Origin: Pseudoxanthomonas sangjuensis
GTDB lineage: Bacteria; Pseudomonadota; Gammaproteobacteria; Xanthomonadales; Xanthomonadaceae
Reading direction: 5' to 3'
Length of the DNA: 61,043 nucleotides
NCBI RefSeq assembly: GCF_010211755.1
Contig: NZ_PDWR01000022.1
Span: 1-61,043 of the forward strand
Both the position numbers and the translations under genes were made by a program. The notes beneath the pieces were generated by a model, which did no database searches, had not been told where the DNA came from, and saw nothing but the letters and a program-made list of their open reading frames with translations. This document shows, in pieces, positions 43,471-52,443 of this stretch (positions within the stretch are counted from its first letter, which is position 1; each line of letters opens with the position of its first letter).

Positions 43471-44160
43471 TCACTCCGCCAGGTCGTCCGGGGAAATGTC
43501 GTCGACCAGCTTGCCGTGGTCGAGCACCAGCACCCGCTTCTTCATCTTCTTGATCAGCGCCAGGTCGTGGCTGACCACCAGCACGCTGGTGCCGCGCTCG
43601 GGCATCGACGCGAACAGCGACATGATCTCGGCGGCCAGGGTCGGGTCGAGGTTGCCGGTCGGCTCGTCGGCGACCAGCAGCCGCGGTTCGCCGACGATGG
43701 CGCGGGCGATGCCGACGCGCTGCTGCTCGCCGGCCGACAGCTGCGACGGCAGCGCGCGGCCGCGGTGGCCGAGGCCGAGCCTGGCCAGCACCTCGCGCAC
43801 GCGCTTGCCGATGTGGTCGCGGCGCTCGCCGCGCAGGATCAGCGGCAGCGCGACGTTTTCCTCGATGGTGCGGTCGGTCAGCAGGCGATGGTCCTGGTAG
43901 ACCACGCCGACCTCGCGCCGGTGCAGCGGGATGCGCGCGCCGCGCACCTTCAGCAGGTTGCGCCCGCCGAACAGCACCGCGCCGCGGCTCGGCCGCTCGC
44001 TCAGGTGCACGAGTTTCAGCAGCGTGCTCTTGCCGGCGCCGGAATGGCCGGTGACGAACAGCATTTCGCCCTGCACGACCTCGAAGCTGACGTCGTCGAG
44101 CGCGGCATGGCCGCCGGGATACTGCTTGCTGACATTTTCGAAGCGGAGAACGGCGCTCAT
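43471..44160 (-). CDS. ftsE: Cell division ATP-binding protein FtsE
   Basis: ATPase of the FtsEX complex. The 229-aa ABC protein has Walker A GHSGAGKST (~38-46), the Q-loop GVVYQDHRLL, signature LSAGEQQRVGIARAIVG, Walker B LLVADEPTGNLDP and the switch VSHDLALIKK. FtsX follows 5 bp after. Length matches E. coli FtsE. Confidence 0.96.
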   Translation of the reverse strand: MSAVLRFENVSKQYPGGHAALDDVSFEVVQGEMLFVTGHSGAGKSTLLKLVHLSERPSRGAVLFGGRNLLKVRGARIPLHRREVGVVYQDHRLLTDRTIEENVALPLILRGERRDHIGKRVREVLARLGLGHRGRALPSQLSAGEQQRVGIARAIVGEPRLLVADEPTGNLDPTLAAEIMSLFASMPERGTSVLVVSHDLALIKKMKKRVLVLDHGKLVDDISPDDLAE

Positions 44161-44336
44161 GGGGGCCGATTATGGCATTAGCGCGAGCCGCCGATTCCGT
44201 GCGGGCCGCGGGACCGGGCCCGCACGCCGCAGGATCGCGCGCTCCAGCCAGCGCCGCTCTCCCACCGGCGCAACGTCGCCAATCCTCGATTCGAGGAAGG
44301 ACACCGCCCGGGCGACGCCGCCCGCGGGCGCGGCGG

Positions 44337-45989
44337 TCACGCGCCGACCAGCGACTTCAGCTTGCGGCCCAGGCGGGTCAGGAAGGAATCGTTGGCGGCA
44401 GCCGGCTGCCCGGCCGGCTTTGCCGGCGCGACGGCGACCGGCGCGGCCACCGCGTCGGCGCCTTCCAGCGGACGGCCGTGGCGACGGCGGCGGCGCTTGC
44501 GCGGCGGGCGCTCGCCTTCGGGCTTCGTGGCTTCGCTGGCGACGACGGGGCCGGCAGCCCGTTCCGGACGCGGAGGACGTGGCGTGCGCGGCTTGTCGCC
44601 GTCGCGACGTTCGCCGCGCGGACCGCGGCCAGCCTGTCCTGAGCCTGTCGAAGGGCCGCGACGGCCATCGCGACCGCCACGACCGCCCTTGCCGCCGCGC
44701 TTCTGCTCCTCGGCCGCGCGCTGCTCGCGCGCCTCGCGGAAGATCTCGCCGATGCTCTCGCCTTCGTCCTCGTCGCCCCCCGCCGCGGCCGCGGCGCGTT
44801 CCGGGCGCGGCAGCGCGGTCAGCAGTTCGGTGGTGACCGCTTCGCGCGGGATGCTCTGCTCGATGTAGGCCTCGATGTCCGGCAGGCTCATCGCGTAGCG
44901 CTCGCAGGCGAAGCTGATCGCGTCGCCTTCCGCGCCCAGCCGCGCGGTGCGGCCGATGCGGTGCACGTAGTCCTCGGCGTCGAACGGCAGGTCGAAGTTG
45001 TAGACGTGGCTGATGCCGTCGATGTGCAGGCCGCGCGCGGCCACGTCGGTGGCGACGAGGATCTCCAGCTGGCCGGCCTGGAACTTCTTCAGCAGCGATT
45101 CGCGCTTCTTCTGCGGCACGTCGCCGGAAAGCACGCCGACGCGGTAGCCGGCCCGTTCCAGCGCGCGGGCGACGCGCTCGACGAAGGCCTTGGTGTTGAC
45201 GAACACCATCGTGCGCGCGCCCTCGCTGCGCGACAGCAGGCCCAGCAGCAACGGGATCTTCTCGTCGTCGGCCGGGAAGTACAGCTTCTGGCGCACGCGC
45301 GCGGCGGTGACGGTCTCGGCCTCGACGACGAGCTTCTCCGGCTCGTTCATGTGCTCGTAGGCGAGCTCCAGCACGCGGTGCGACAGCGTCGCGCTGAACA
45401 GCAGGGTCTGCCGTTCGGTACGGATCGGCATGCGCCGAAGCAGGAAGCGGATGTCCTTGATGAAGCCGAGGTCGAACATGCGGTCGGCCTCGTCCAGCAC
45501 GCAGACCTCGCAGGCGTGCAGCGACACCACCTTGTGCTGCTTGACGTAGTCGATCAGCCGGCCCGGGGTGGCGATGATGATGTCGACGCCCTGCTGCAGC
45601 AGTTCGCGCTGCTTGTCGTAGTCGACGCCGCCGTAGACCAGGGCGAAGCGCAGGCCGAGGTCGGAAGCGAACTTCACCGCGTCCTTGTGGATCTGGATCG
45701 CCAGTTCGCGGGTCGGCGCCAGGATCAGCGCGCGCGGGTCCTCGGGCTTGCGTTCGGCCAGCGCGGGGTGCGACAGCAGGCGGTTGATCGTGGCGACGAG
45801 GAAGGCCAGGGTCTTGCCGGTGCCGGTCTGCGCCTGCCCGGCGACGTCGCGCCCGGCCAGCGCCACCGGCAGGGTCAGCGCCTGGATCGGCGTGCAACGC
45901 GCGAAGCCGGCGGCCTCCAGCCCGGCCAACAGCGCCGGATGCAGGTCGAACGAGGAGAAGGTGATGTCGGTTAGGGGTTTGTCGCTCAT
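44337..45989 (-). CDS. rhlB: ATP-dependent RNA helicase RhlB
   Basis: A DEAD-box helicase of the RNA degradosome. It has motif Q ([14 protein letters not shown]), Walker [13 protein letters not shown] as [13 protein letters not shown] ([10 protein letters not shown]), and the C-terminal [14 protein letters not shown] and [10 protein letters not shown]. The 550-aa protein is longer than E. coli RhlB (421) because of an RG-rich disordered tail from about residue 405. The tail includes an intergenic-type repeat (44632-44655) read as PSTGSGQA. It is divergent from trxA-rho, the classic rhlB/trxA/rho neighbourhood. Confidence 0.94.
   Translation of the reverse strand: MSDKPLTDITFSSFDLHPALLAGLEAAGFARCTPIQALTLPVALAGRDVAGQAQTGTGKTLAFLVATINRLLSHPALAERKPEDPRALILAPTRELAIQIHKDAVKFASDLGLRFALVYGGVDYDKQRELLQQGVDIIIATPGRLIDYVKQHKVVSLHACEVCVLDEADRMFDLGFIKDIRFLLRRMPIRTERQTLLFSATLSHRVLELAYEHMNEPEKLVVEAETVTAARVRQKLYFPADDEKIPLLLGLLSRSEGARTMVFVNTKAFVERVARALERAGYRVGVLSGDVPQKKRESLLKKFQAGQLEILVATDVAARGLHIDGISHVYNFDLPFDAEDYVHRIGRTARLGAEGDAISFACERYAMSLPDIEAYIEQSIPREAVTTELLTALPRPERAAAAAGGDEDEGESIGEIFREAREQRAAEEQKRGGKGGRGGRDGRRGPSTGSGQAGRGPRGERRDGDKPRTPRPPRPERAAGPVVASEATKPEGERPPRKRRRRRHGRPLEGADAVAAPVAVAPAKPAGQPAAANDSFLTRLGRKLKSLVGA
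44632..44655. repeat. Interspersed repeat (GCCTGTCCTGAGCCTGTCG type) inside rhlB
   Basis: 24 bp beginning GCCTGTCCTGAGCCTGTCGA, with an internal direct repeat GCCTGTC-CTGA-GCCTGTC. It matches the short dispersed motif related to the element at 8306. Here it lies in-frame in the RG-rich tail of RhlB and is translated as PSTGSGQA on the minus strand. Confidence 0.55.
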
Positions 45990-46269
45990 GAATACTTCTT
46001 TAGCAGTGCCTGTTCATCGCGCCGCAGTGTTCCGCGGGCGGGCGTGGATTCGCGCGTTTCGTGCTTGCATCGCCGCCGCCGGCGTCGCACACTGCGCGCC
46101 TGATGCCTAGCCCGTGCGATGCCATCGGAAACCTTCCGCACAACCCCGCCGGGACTACTCCCGGACGCCCTTCCGGCGCCCTCGAAGGGGTTGGCGCAAT
46201 ACCCAAGTCTAACGCAATGCGGCGCCCCGCCCCGGCCGGCGCGTCCGATTCCTCCCCAGGAGACCCTCA

Positions 46270-46611
46270 GTGAGTGAAAAAGTGACCCATGTCGGCGACG
46301 CCGATTTCGACGCCGCCGTGCTGCAATCCGGCGAGCCCGTGCTGGTCGATTTCTGGGCCGAATGGTGCGGCCCGTGCAAGATGATTTCGCCGGTGCTGGA
46401 CGAATTGGCCGACACCTACGACGGTCGCCTGAAGGTGGTCAAGGTCAACGTCGACGAGAGCCGCGCCACCGCGATCAAGTACCACGTGCGCAACATCCCG
46501 CTGCTGCTGCTGTTCAAGGACGGCCAGGTGCAGGCGACCCAGGTCGGCGCGGTCGGCAAGGGCCAGCTGACCCAGATGATCGACAAGACCATCGGCGCGC
46601 AGACCGCCTGA
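46270..46611 (+). CDS. trxA: Thioredoxin
   Basis: A 113-aa protein with the active site WCGPCK (Cys33, Cys36), FWAEWCG before it and the cis-Pro IPLLLLF loop after it. GTG start at 46270 preceded by AGGAGA. It reduces cytosolic disulfides and is the electron donor for MsrB. It lies between divergent rhlB and rho, the usual gammaproteobacterial order. The 280-bp gap from rhlB holds both promoters and no other gene. Confidence 0.96.
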   Translation: MSEKVTHVGDADFDAAVLQSGEPVLVDFWAEWCGPCKMISPVLDELADTYDGRLKVVKVNVDESRATAIKYHVRNIPLLLLFKDGQVQATQVGAVGKGQLTQMIDKTIGAQTA

Positions 46612-46620
46612 TGCGCCTTC

Positions 46621-46646
46621 CCGGCCCCGTCGCGCGACGGGGCCGG
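46621..46646 (+). terminator. 26-bp perfect palindrome after trxA
   Basis: CCGGCCCCGTCGC and its complement run from 46621 to 46646 with no loop, 9 bp after the trxA stop. There is no T run. It may be a hairpin that limits read-through into rho, or a processing site. Confidence 0.5.
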
Positions 46647-46806
46647 CTAGCTGAACCGCTCCGTTCTTCCCGCTTGCCGCCGCCGCGGCGCGGTGTTAGT
46701 GTCGTTCCATCCGGCGCTGGGGTACGCGCCGCACCCATCTGAATCCGACCCGCTTTCTTCCCACCCGCCGCATGAGCCGGCTCTCGCCATCGCGAGGAAT
46801 TCCCAC

Positions 46807-48471
46807 TTGTCCGATACCACCGAAGACACCGGCGCAGTCGCCGAGAAGCGCGTGCGCAAAACCCGCGTAGCCAAGGCCGAAAGCGCCCCGACCGCCGCCG
46901 GCGGTTCGACGGCCGCTCCCGAAGCTCCCGCTCCCGCTCCCGCTCCTGCCGAGGCCGCGCCGCCGCGCGAGCAGGCCCAGGCCGCCGCCGAAGGCGGCGC
47001 CGAGGCCGGCGCCCCGCAGGGCGAGGGCGAACAGCAGCAGCGCGGCGAAAGCCAGCAGCGCTTCAACAACCGCCGCGAGCGCTTCCGCAACCGCCGCGAC
47101 CGCAACCGCGAGCGTTACCAGAACAACGGCATGCCGCAGGACGGCGGCGAAGGCGCCGACAACCAGTTCGTGCCGCGCCAGCAGCCGAGCGTGCCGGAAG
47201 GCTTCCCGCAGTACTCGCTGGGCGACCTCAAGCGCATGCCGGCGCAGAAGCTGCTCGACATCGCCGAACAGCTGAACATCCACGAAGGCGTGGCCCGCGC
47301 GCGCAAGCAGGACGTGATCTTCGCCCTGCTGAAGGTGCTGACCCGCCACGGCGAAGGCGTCGCCGCCGACGGCGTGCTGGAAATCCTGCCCGACGGCTTC
47401 GGCTTCCTGCGCGCCGCGGAAGCGAGCTACCTGGCCGGCCCGGACGACGTATACATCTCGCCGTCGCAGATCCGCCGCTTCAACCTGCGCACCGGCGACC
47501 ACCTGGCCGGCCGCATCCGCTGGCCGAAAGACGGCGAGCGCTACTTCGCGCTGGCCGTGGTCGACACGATCAACGGCGAGCCGATCGAAGCCAGCAAGGG
47601 CAAGATCCTGTTCGAGAACCTGACCCCGCTGTTCCCGCGCAAGCGCTTCGTGCTGGAGCGCGGCAACGGTTCGTCGGAAGACATCGCCGGTCGCATCCTC
47701 GACCTGATGGCGCCGCAGGGCAAGGGCCAGCGCTCGCTGATCGTGTCGCCGCCGAAGGCCGGCAAGACCATCATGATGCAGCAGATCGCCACCGCGATCA
47801 CGACCAACCACCCCGACGTGCACATGATCGTGCTGCTGATCGACGAGCGCCCGGAGGAAGTCACCGAAATGCAGCGCACCGTGCGCGGCGAGGTGATTTC
47901 GTCCACGTTCGACGAGCCGGCCGCGCGCCACGTGCAGGTCGCCGAGATGGTGATCGAGCGCGCCAAGCGCCTGGTCGAGCACAAGAAGGACGTCGTCATC
48001 CTGCTCGACTCGATCACCCGCCTGGCCCGCGCCTACAACAACGTCGTCCCGTCCAGCGGCAAGGTGCTGACCGGCGGCGTCGACGCCAACGCGATGCACC
48101 GGCCGAAGCGCTTCTTCGGCGCGGCGCGCAACGTCGAGGAAGGCGGCAGCCTGACCATCATCGCCACCGCGCTGGTCGACACCGGCAGCGCGATGGACAA
48201 GGTGATCTACGAGGAGTTCAAGGGCACCGGCAACTCCGAGGTGCACCTGGACCGCCGCATCACCGAGAAGCGCGTGTACCCGGCGATCAACGTCAACCAG
48301 TCCGGCACCCGCCGCGAGGACCTGCTGATCGAACCGGAGCTGCTGCAGAAGATCTGGATCCTGCGCAAGCTGCTGCACCCGATGGACGAGATCGCGGCGA
48401 TGGAGTTCCTGCTGGACAAGATGAAGAACACCAAGTCCAACGACGAGTTCTTCGCCTCGATGAAGCGCTGA
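46807..48471 (+). CDS. rho: Transcription termination factor Rho (with N-terminal disordered insertion)
   Basis: A hexameric RNA-dependent ATPase. Relative to 419-aa E. coli Rho this 554-aa protein has ~135 extra N-terminal residues: Ala/Pro/Glu-rich, then Q-rich and [11 protein letters not shown]-rich (~60-105). The canonical core follows, with the N-helix, RNA-binding [13 protein letters not shown], Walker A PPKAGKT (~315), [18 protein letters not shown] and the Q-loop/R-loop region [23 protein letters not shown] at 46807 is used: it follows GAGGAA, is in frame, and no ATG lies between it and the conserved core. Confidence 0.95.
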   Translation: MSDTTEDTGAVAEKRVRKTRVAKAESAPTAAGGSTAAPEAPAPAPAPAEAAPPREQAQAAAEGGAEAGAPQGEGEQQQRGESQQRFNNRRERFRNRRDRNRERYQNNGMPQDGGEGADNQFVPRQQPSVPEGFPQYSLGDLKRMPAQKLLDIAEQLNIHEGVARARKQDVIFALLKVLTRHGEGVAADGVLEILPDGFGFLRAAEASYLAGPDDVYISPSQIRRFNLRTGDHLAGRIRWPKDGERYFALAVVDTINGEPIEASKGKILFENLTPLFPRKRFVLERGNGSSEDIAGRILDLMAPQGKGQRSLIVSPPKAGKTIMMQQIATAITTNHPDVHMIVLLIDERPEEVTEMQRTVRGEVISSTFDEPAARHVQVAEMVIERAKRLVEHKKDVVILLDSITRLARAYNNVVPSSGKVLTGGVDANAMHRPKRFFGAARNVEEGGSLTIIATALVDTGSAMDKVIYEEFKGTGNSEVHLDRRITEKRVYPAINVNQSGTRREDLLIEPELLQKIWILRKLLHPMDEIAAMEFLLDKMKNTKSNDEFFASMKR

Positions 48472-48487
48472 AACTCCCCGAAAGACG

Positions 48488-48526
48488 CGACACAAAACGC
48501 CCCGCAACGCGGGGCGTTTTGTGTCG
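48488..48526 (+). terminator. Intrinsic terminator of rho
   Basis: A perfect 18-bp stem (48488-48505 with 48509-48526), including AAAACGCCCCGC / GCGGGGCGTTTT around a 3-nt AAC loop, starts 16 bp after the stop. A/T ends flanking the GC stem serve both strands. The 176 bp to the antiporter gene shows nothing else. Confidence 0.9.
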
Positions 48527-48702
48527 GACCGAACGCATCCCACCCGCGCCGGGCGGCTCAGCCAATCGCGGGATGCAACGACCATCCCGCACTCGCCCGA
48601 TGGCAAGCGATTCTGGAATGCCTGCACCATGGTGGAATTGACCGGACGCCCCGCTGCCCCGCGGCAGACGCCGCGCACGCATAATGTCCGCAGGAGGTGC
48701 GC

Positions 48703-50511
48703 ATGCACGGCGGTGGACTGAATCTGGCTCTGGTCTTCCTGCTCGCCGCGGTGGTGGCGGTGCCGGTATTCAGGCGCTTCGGCCTGGGCGCGGTGCTGGC
48801 CTACCTGGCCAGCGGCGTGGCGCTGGGCCCGTACGGCATGCGGCTGGTGCAGGACACCGACCGCATCCTCAACGCCGCCGAGATCGGCGTGGTGATGCTG
48901 CTGTTCGTGATCGGCCTGGAGCTGTCGCCGTCGCGACTGTGGGTGATGCGCAAGCCGGTGTTCGGCGCCGGCAGCCTGCAGGTGCTGCTGTCGGCGCTGC
49001 TGCTGGGCGTCGTCGCGATGTGCCTGGACCTGTCGTGGCAGGCGGCGCTGGTGGTCGGCGCGGGGCTGGCGCTGTCGTCGACCGCGGTCGGCCTGCAACT
49101 GCTGGGCGAGCGCAAGGAACTGGCCACCGGCCACGGCCGCCTCGGCTTCGCGATCCTGCTGTTCCAGGACCTGGCCGCGATACCGCTGCTGGCCGCGATA
49201 CCCCTGCTGGCCGGGCGCGACGAAACCGGCGTGCACTGGCCGGCGATCGCCAAGGGGCTCGGCGCGCTGGCGCTGGTCGCGCTGGCCGGCCGGCCGCTGA
49301 TGCGGCAGCTGTTCCGCGTGGTCGCACGCACGCGCATGCCCGAGGTCTTCACCGCCAGCGCGCTGCTGGTGGTGCTGGGCATGGCCTGGTTCATGCAGTT
49401 GGCGGGCTTGAGCGCCGGCCTCGGTGCCTTCCTCGCCGGCGTGCTGCTGGCCGACTCCGAGTTCCGCCACGAACTGGAAGCGCAGATCCGCCCGTTCCAG
49501 GGCCTGCTGATGGGCCTGTTCTTCATCGCCATCGGCATGGGCATCAACCTGCACCGCATCGCCGCCGAGCCGCAGCTGATCGCCGGCGGCGTGCTGGTGC
49601 TGCTGCTGGTGAAATTCGCGGTGCTGTACGCGGCCGGCCGCTGGAAGGAAGGCATGGACACGCGCGAGTCGCTGATGCTCGGCGGCGTGTTGTGGCTGGG
49701 CGGCGAATTCGCCTTCGTCGTGTTCGGCGACGCGCACCGGGCGCGGCTGATCGGCGAAGCCCTGCACGACCGCCTGGTCGCGATCGTCGGCCTGTCGATG
49801 GCGCTGACCCCGCTGCTGCTGATCGGCCTGTCGCGGCTGCTGGACAAGCTGCCGCAGTCCAAGCCCGAGGCGCGCGAGTTCGACACCATCCCCGACGACC
49901 ACCCGAAGGTGCTGATCGCCGGCATGGGCCGCGTGGGCCAGATCGTCGCGCGCCTGCTGGTCGCGCAGAAGATCCCGTTCGTCGCGCTGGAGCACAGCGC
50001 CGAGCAGGTGGACACGCTGCGCCGCTTCGGCAACCGCCTGTACTACGGCGACCCCACCCGCGCCGAGCTGCTGCGCGCGGCCGGCAGCCAGCACGTCGGC
50101 GTGTTCGTGATCGCGGTCGACGACGTCGAGGCCAACGTGCGCGCCACGCGCCTGATCCGGCGCATGTACCCGAAGGCGCGGGTGCTGGCGCGCGCGCGCG
50201 ACCGCCAGCACGCATGGCGGCTGATGGACCTGGGCGCGGAAACCTTCCGCGAAACGCTCGGCTCGAGCCTGGAGATGGGCGAGCAGGTGCTGGTGGCGAT
50301 GGGCCTGCCGCCGGAAACCGCCGCCGACCACGTGCGCCGCTTCCGCGCCCACGACGAGAACCTGCTGCGCGAACAGCACCTGGTCTACGACGACGCAGAC
50401 GCGGTGCTGCGCGCCGCGCAGGGTTCGCGCGCCGAACTGGAAAAACTGTTCGAAGCCGATGCGGGCGAGGTGGCGAGTACTACGCAGGAGCAGGAAACGG
50501 GCAGTGGGTGA
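48703..50511 (+). CDS. CPA2 monovalent cation:proton antiporter (KefC-like) with TrkA-N domain
   Basis: A 602-aa inner-membrane exchanger. About 12 helices occupy residues 5-395, with LFVIGLELSPSRLW and LALSSTAVGLQLL typical of the CPA2/KefB-KefC group. A RCK/TrkA-N domain follows (405-520) with the Rossmann VLIAGMGRVGQIVARLL. Such proteins export K+ (or Na+) in exchange for H+, often in response to glutathione adducts. ATG at 48703 with AGGAGG upstream. The C-terminal 13 residues after GEVA (STTQEQETGSG) look non-native: an insertion with a 21-bp direct repeat follows (see 50455). Confidence 0.92.
   Translation: MHGGGLNLALVFLLAAVVAVPVFRRFGLGAVLAYLASGVALGPYGMRLVQDTDRILNAAEIGVVMLLFVIGLELSPSRLWVMRKPVFGAGSLQVLLSALLLGVVAMCLDLSWQAALVVGAGLALSSTAVGLQLLGERKELATGHGRLGFAILLFQDLAAIPLLAAIPLLAGRDETGVHWPAIAKGLGALALVALAGRPLMRQLFRVVARTRMPEVFTASALLVVLGMAWFMQLAGLSAGLGAFLAGVLLADSEFRHELEAQIRPFQGLLMGLFFIAIGMGINLHRIAAEPQLIAGGVLVLLLVKFAVLYAAGRWKEGMDTRESLMLGGVLWLGGEFAFVVFGDAHRARLIGEALHDRLVAIVGLSMALTPLLLIGLSRLLDKLPQSKPEAREFDTIPDDHPKVLIAGMGRVGQIVARLLVAQKIPFVALEHSAEQVDTLRRFGNRLYYGDPTRAELLRAAGSQHVGVFVIAVDDVEANVRATRLIRRMYPKARVLARARDRQHAWRLMDLGAETFRETLGSSLEMGEQVLVAMGLPPETAADHVRRFRAHDENLLREQHLVYDDADAVLRAAQGSRAELEKLFEADAGEVASTTQEQETGSG
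50455..50475. repeat. 21-bp direct repeat, left copy (inside antiporter 3' end)
   Basis: Identical to 51422-51442 over 21 bases (starts GCCGATGCGGGCGAGG). It encodes ADAGEVA of the antiporter. See the right copy for the interpretation. Confidence 0.9.
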
Positions 50512-50520
50512 GCGGCCCGG

Positions 50521-51357
50521 CTAACCGCCCGTGGATTTGAGCGATTTATACGCCGCCAGTATTCGGGCCACATCCAAATTCGGATGACTCGAAACGAATG
50601 CCTGCAATAAAGCATCCGCTCGCTGATCCCCTCGCTGGGATGCAGCAAACATCGCTCCAGCTATCGTCTCTGGCGAAGGTTGCGTGTTCAAGGAATATTG
50701 CAGACGTCCGTCCATATATGCCACAAAGGGGCTACTCGACTCCGACTTCAATTTTCCGAGTTCCGCGTAAGCCAGCACTCCAGCCTTGAAACCTTCGCCG
50801 CTGTCGTACGCCTGCGGGTTCCTTTCCCTCTGTGGCAAATACCTCACCGCCTCTTCAATCAGCCGATCCGCATAGAGCATTCTTGCCTTCATGCTCCCCG
50901 CCTCGCCGAGGGCCCTAAGCTCATCGGTAGTCATATCGGCAGCATCGATCCAGTCTTCCGGCAAAGGAAATCCCTGCTTTGCCATTGCCTTCAATTCTTC
51001 AACATCATCGAATTCCAAAGAATCGAAATAGTCATTGTTTTTTTTGACCAGAAAGTTCCTTTCGTCGGAAGGAAGCGCATTGAGAGTGGACTGCCAATTT
51101 TCTCCAGAAACCACTATTCGCGATTTCTTAAGAACATATTTACCCGGAATTACAATAACCGGGTCGGCACCCGTTGATGCTCTCGAAGAAGATATGGATG
51201 CCCCGAATTGGTCTTCCTGCCCTCCGGATACTCTGGCTTTTTCCTTTCGCGCATTCGTCTCAATGCCGCCACTCGGGTCATCCCCCATGCCATGGCATGC
51301 AGACAGCGAGACCGCACCAATTCCCATTAGAAGCAGGATGGAAGAAAGGTTTTTCAT
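50521..51357 (-). CDS. Hypothetical lipoprotein (278 aa) in a low-GC insertion
   Basis: Signal peptide with lipobox LSLSAC at residues ~16-21 (Cys21). The mature protein has a Ser-rich linker (to ~65), then a mixed region and a helical C-terminal half (~140-275) that looks like Sel1/TPR-like helices (AGSMKARMLYADRLIEEAVR, GVLAYAELGKL). I do not recognise the family. Its GC is clearly lower than its surroundings (roughly 50%), with AT-rich codons. A GGGAG RBS is ~10 bases before the ATG. It lies antisense between two identical 21-bp repeats, so it was probably acquired as a cassette. Confidence 0.75.
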   Translation of the reverse strand: MKNLSSILLLMGIGAVSLSACHGMGDDPSGGIETNARKEKARVSGGQEDQFGASISSSRASTGADPVIVIPGKYVLKKSRIVVSGENWQSTLNALPSDERNFLVKKNNDYFDSLEFDDVEELKAMAKQGFPLPEDWIDAADMTTDELRALGEAGSMKARMLYADRLIEEAVRYLPQRERNPQAYDSGEGFKAGVLAYAELGKLKSESSSPFVAYMDGRLQYSLNTQPSPETIAGAMFAASQRGDQRADALLQAFVSSHPNLDVARILAAYKSLKSTGG

Positions 51358-51421
51358 GGGGCTTATTCTCCCTCTATGGCGAGCAGGCGTTATCTCGCAT
51401 ATCCATGAAATGCCGTTCTAG

Positions 51422-51442
51422 GCCGATGCGGGCGAGGTGGCG
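51422..51442. repeat. 21-bp direct repeat, right copy
   Basis: Same 21 bases as 50455-50475, 946 bp apart. In the antiporter frame this copy continues GKPQGS and a TAG (51461-51463), which looks like the original antiporter C-terminus; the left copy continues with a different tail. Confidence 0.9.
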
Positions 51443-51470
51443 GGGAAACCGCAGGGTTCGTAGGCCGGGT

Positions 51471-52358
51471 TCAACCGTCCTGCAGCGGCGTCAGCAGGCG
51501 CAATCCTTCCTCGCCACCTCCGACCGGATACAGGCCGCCCGCCGCCAGAGTGTCCGGGCGGAATCCGGGCATGTCGGGCCGTGTCTGCCAGGGCGCCCGG
51601 GTCCACGGGCCGGGAACATACGTCTCCCACTGGCCGTATGCCCGCTCGGGGCTGTCGCTGAAGCGATAATCCACCGGCACGCGCGACACCCAGTACTCGC
51701 GGCCCTCCGGGTCCGCCGTCAGCGCCGGATGGAAATCCGCAGGAAACCTCCAGCCGCGTGCCGCACGCATGCTGTTGTCGGCAAACAGCTTGCGCCACTT
51801 GTCCATGACATTGGCGCCGGCGACGAAATAAAGGTTCACCTGCTCGGTCACCACGTCGTGGACCGTTCCGTCGGCGCCGACCTTCAACAGCAGGTAGACG
51901 GTAGCCTCCACGCCGGCCTTCTGTGCGGATAGCGGGAAAACCGGAGGCGTCATCGCGGACGCGAGGCGCTCCATCGTTTCCTTGTCGTCCTTCCAGGGGT
52001 TCGCAAGCGGATCGAATTGAGCGCTGGCGATGCGCACGTTGAAGCCGCCGTCGTCCTGCTTGCGCGCCACCAGCCGCACGCCGAACCGGTTGCGCAGCGC
52101 GACCGGAACGCCATTGAGAAGCGTCGGTGCGAATTTCCATTCGATCATGCTGCGCGGAACGAATCCGCGTATGCCCTCCGGCAGTTCCCCCGGCCGGTCC
52201 AGCTCCACGTTCGTGACGCCGCCCTTTTCGTCGACCTCGATCAGGCCCGTCACCAGCATGCTCGACTCGATGGTCTTGCGTACGGCGCCAGGGCCGCGGC
52301 CAGCCTGCAGCGGCAGCGCGAACAGCGCGACGGCCAGGCCCAGCAGGATGCGTTTCAT
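51471..52358 (-). CDS. Secreted protein with TonB C-terminal-like fold
   Basis: A 295-aa protein with a signal peptide (MKRILLGLAVALFALPLQAG). Residues ~30-100 resemble a TonB-C-like strand-helix pattern (LVTGLIEVDEKGGVTNVELD, then MIEWKFAPTLLNGVPVALRN). The segment ~135-215 may be a second such domain (AGVEATVYLLLKVGADGTVH, RGWRFPADFHP). It lacks the N-terminal membrane anchor and Pro-rich spacer of true TonB. Function unknown; it is adjacent to the low-GC insertion. Confidence 0.7.
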   Translation of the reverse strand: MKRILLGLAVALFALPLQAGRGPGAVRKTIESSMLVTGLIEVDEKGGVTNVELDRPGELPEGIRGFVPRSMIEWKFAPTLLNGVPVALRNRFGVRLVARKQDDGGFNVRIASAQFDPLANPWKDDKETMERLASAMTPPVFPLSAQKAGVEATVYLLLKVGADGTVHDVVTEQVNLYFVAGANVMDKWRKLFADNSMRAARGWRFPADFHPALTADPEGREYWVSRVPVDYRFSDSPERAYGQWETYVPGPWTRAPWQTRPDMPGFRPDTLAAGGLYPVGGGEEGLRLLTPLQDG

Positions 52359-52443
52359 GTCCGGACCTTGTTCCGATGAGGGAGTGCGGCGGAGCCTAAC
52401 CCATGCGCACGGACCGGGCAAAAGGCGGCGATGCTGCGCTTGG

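Noticed and set aside
46612-46806. Long frame extending rho upstream to 46693
   Set aside because: The extra 38 codons have no homology, and the TTG at 46807 has a good RBS.
46696-50379. Very long minus-strand open frame opposite rho and the antiporter
   Set aside because: It is Arg/His/Val-rich low-complexity translation that mirrors the real + strand genes (antisense frame in high-GC DNA); no domain is visible.
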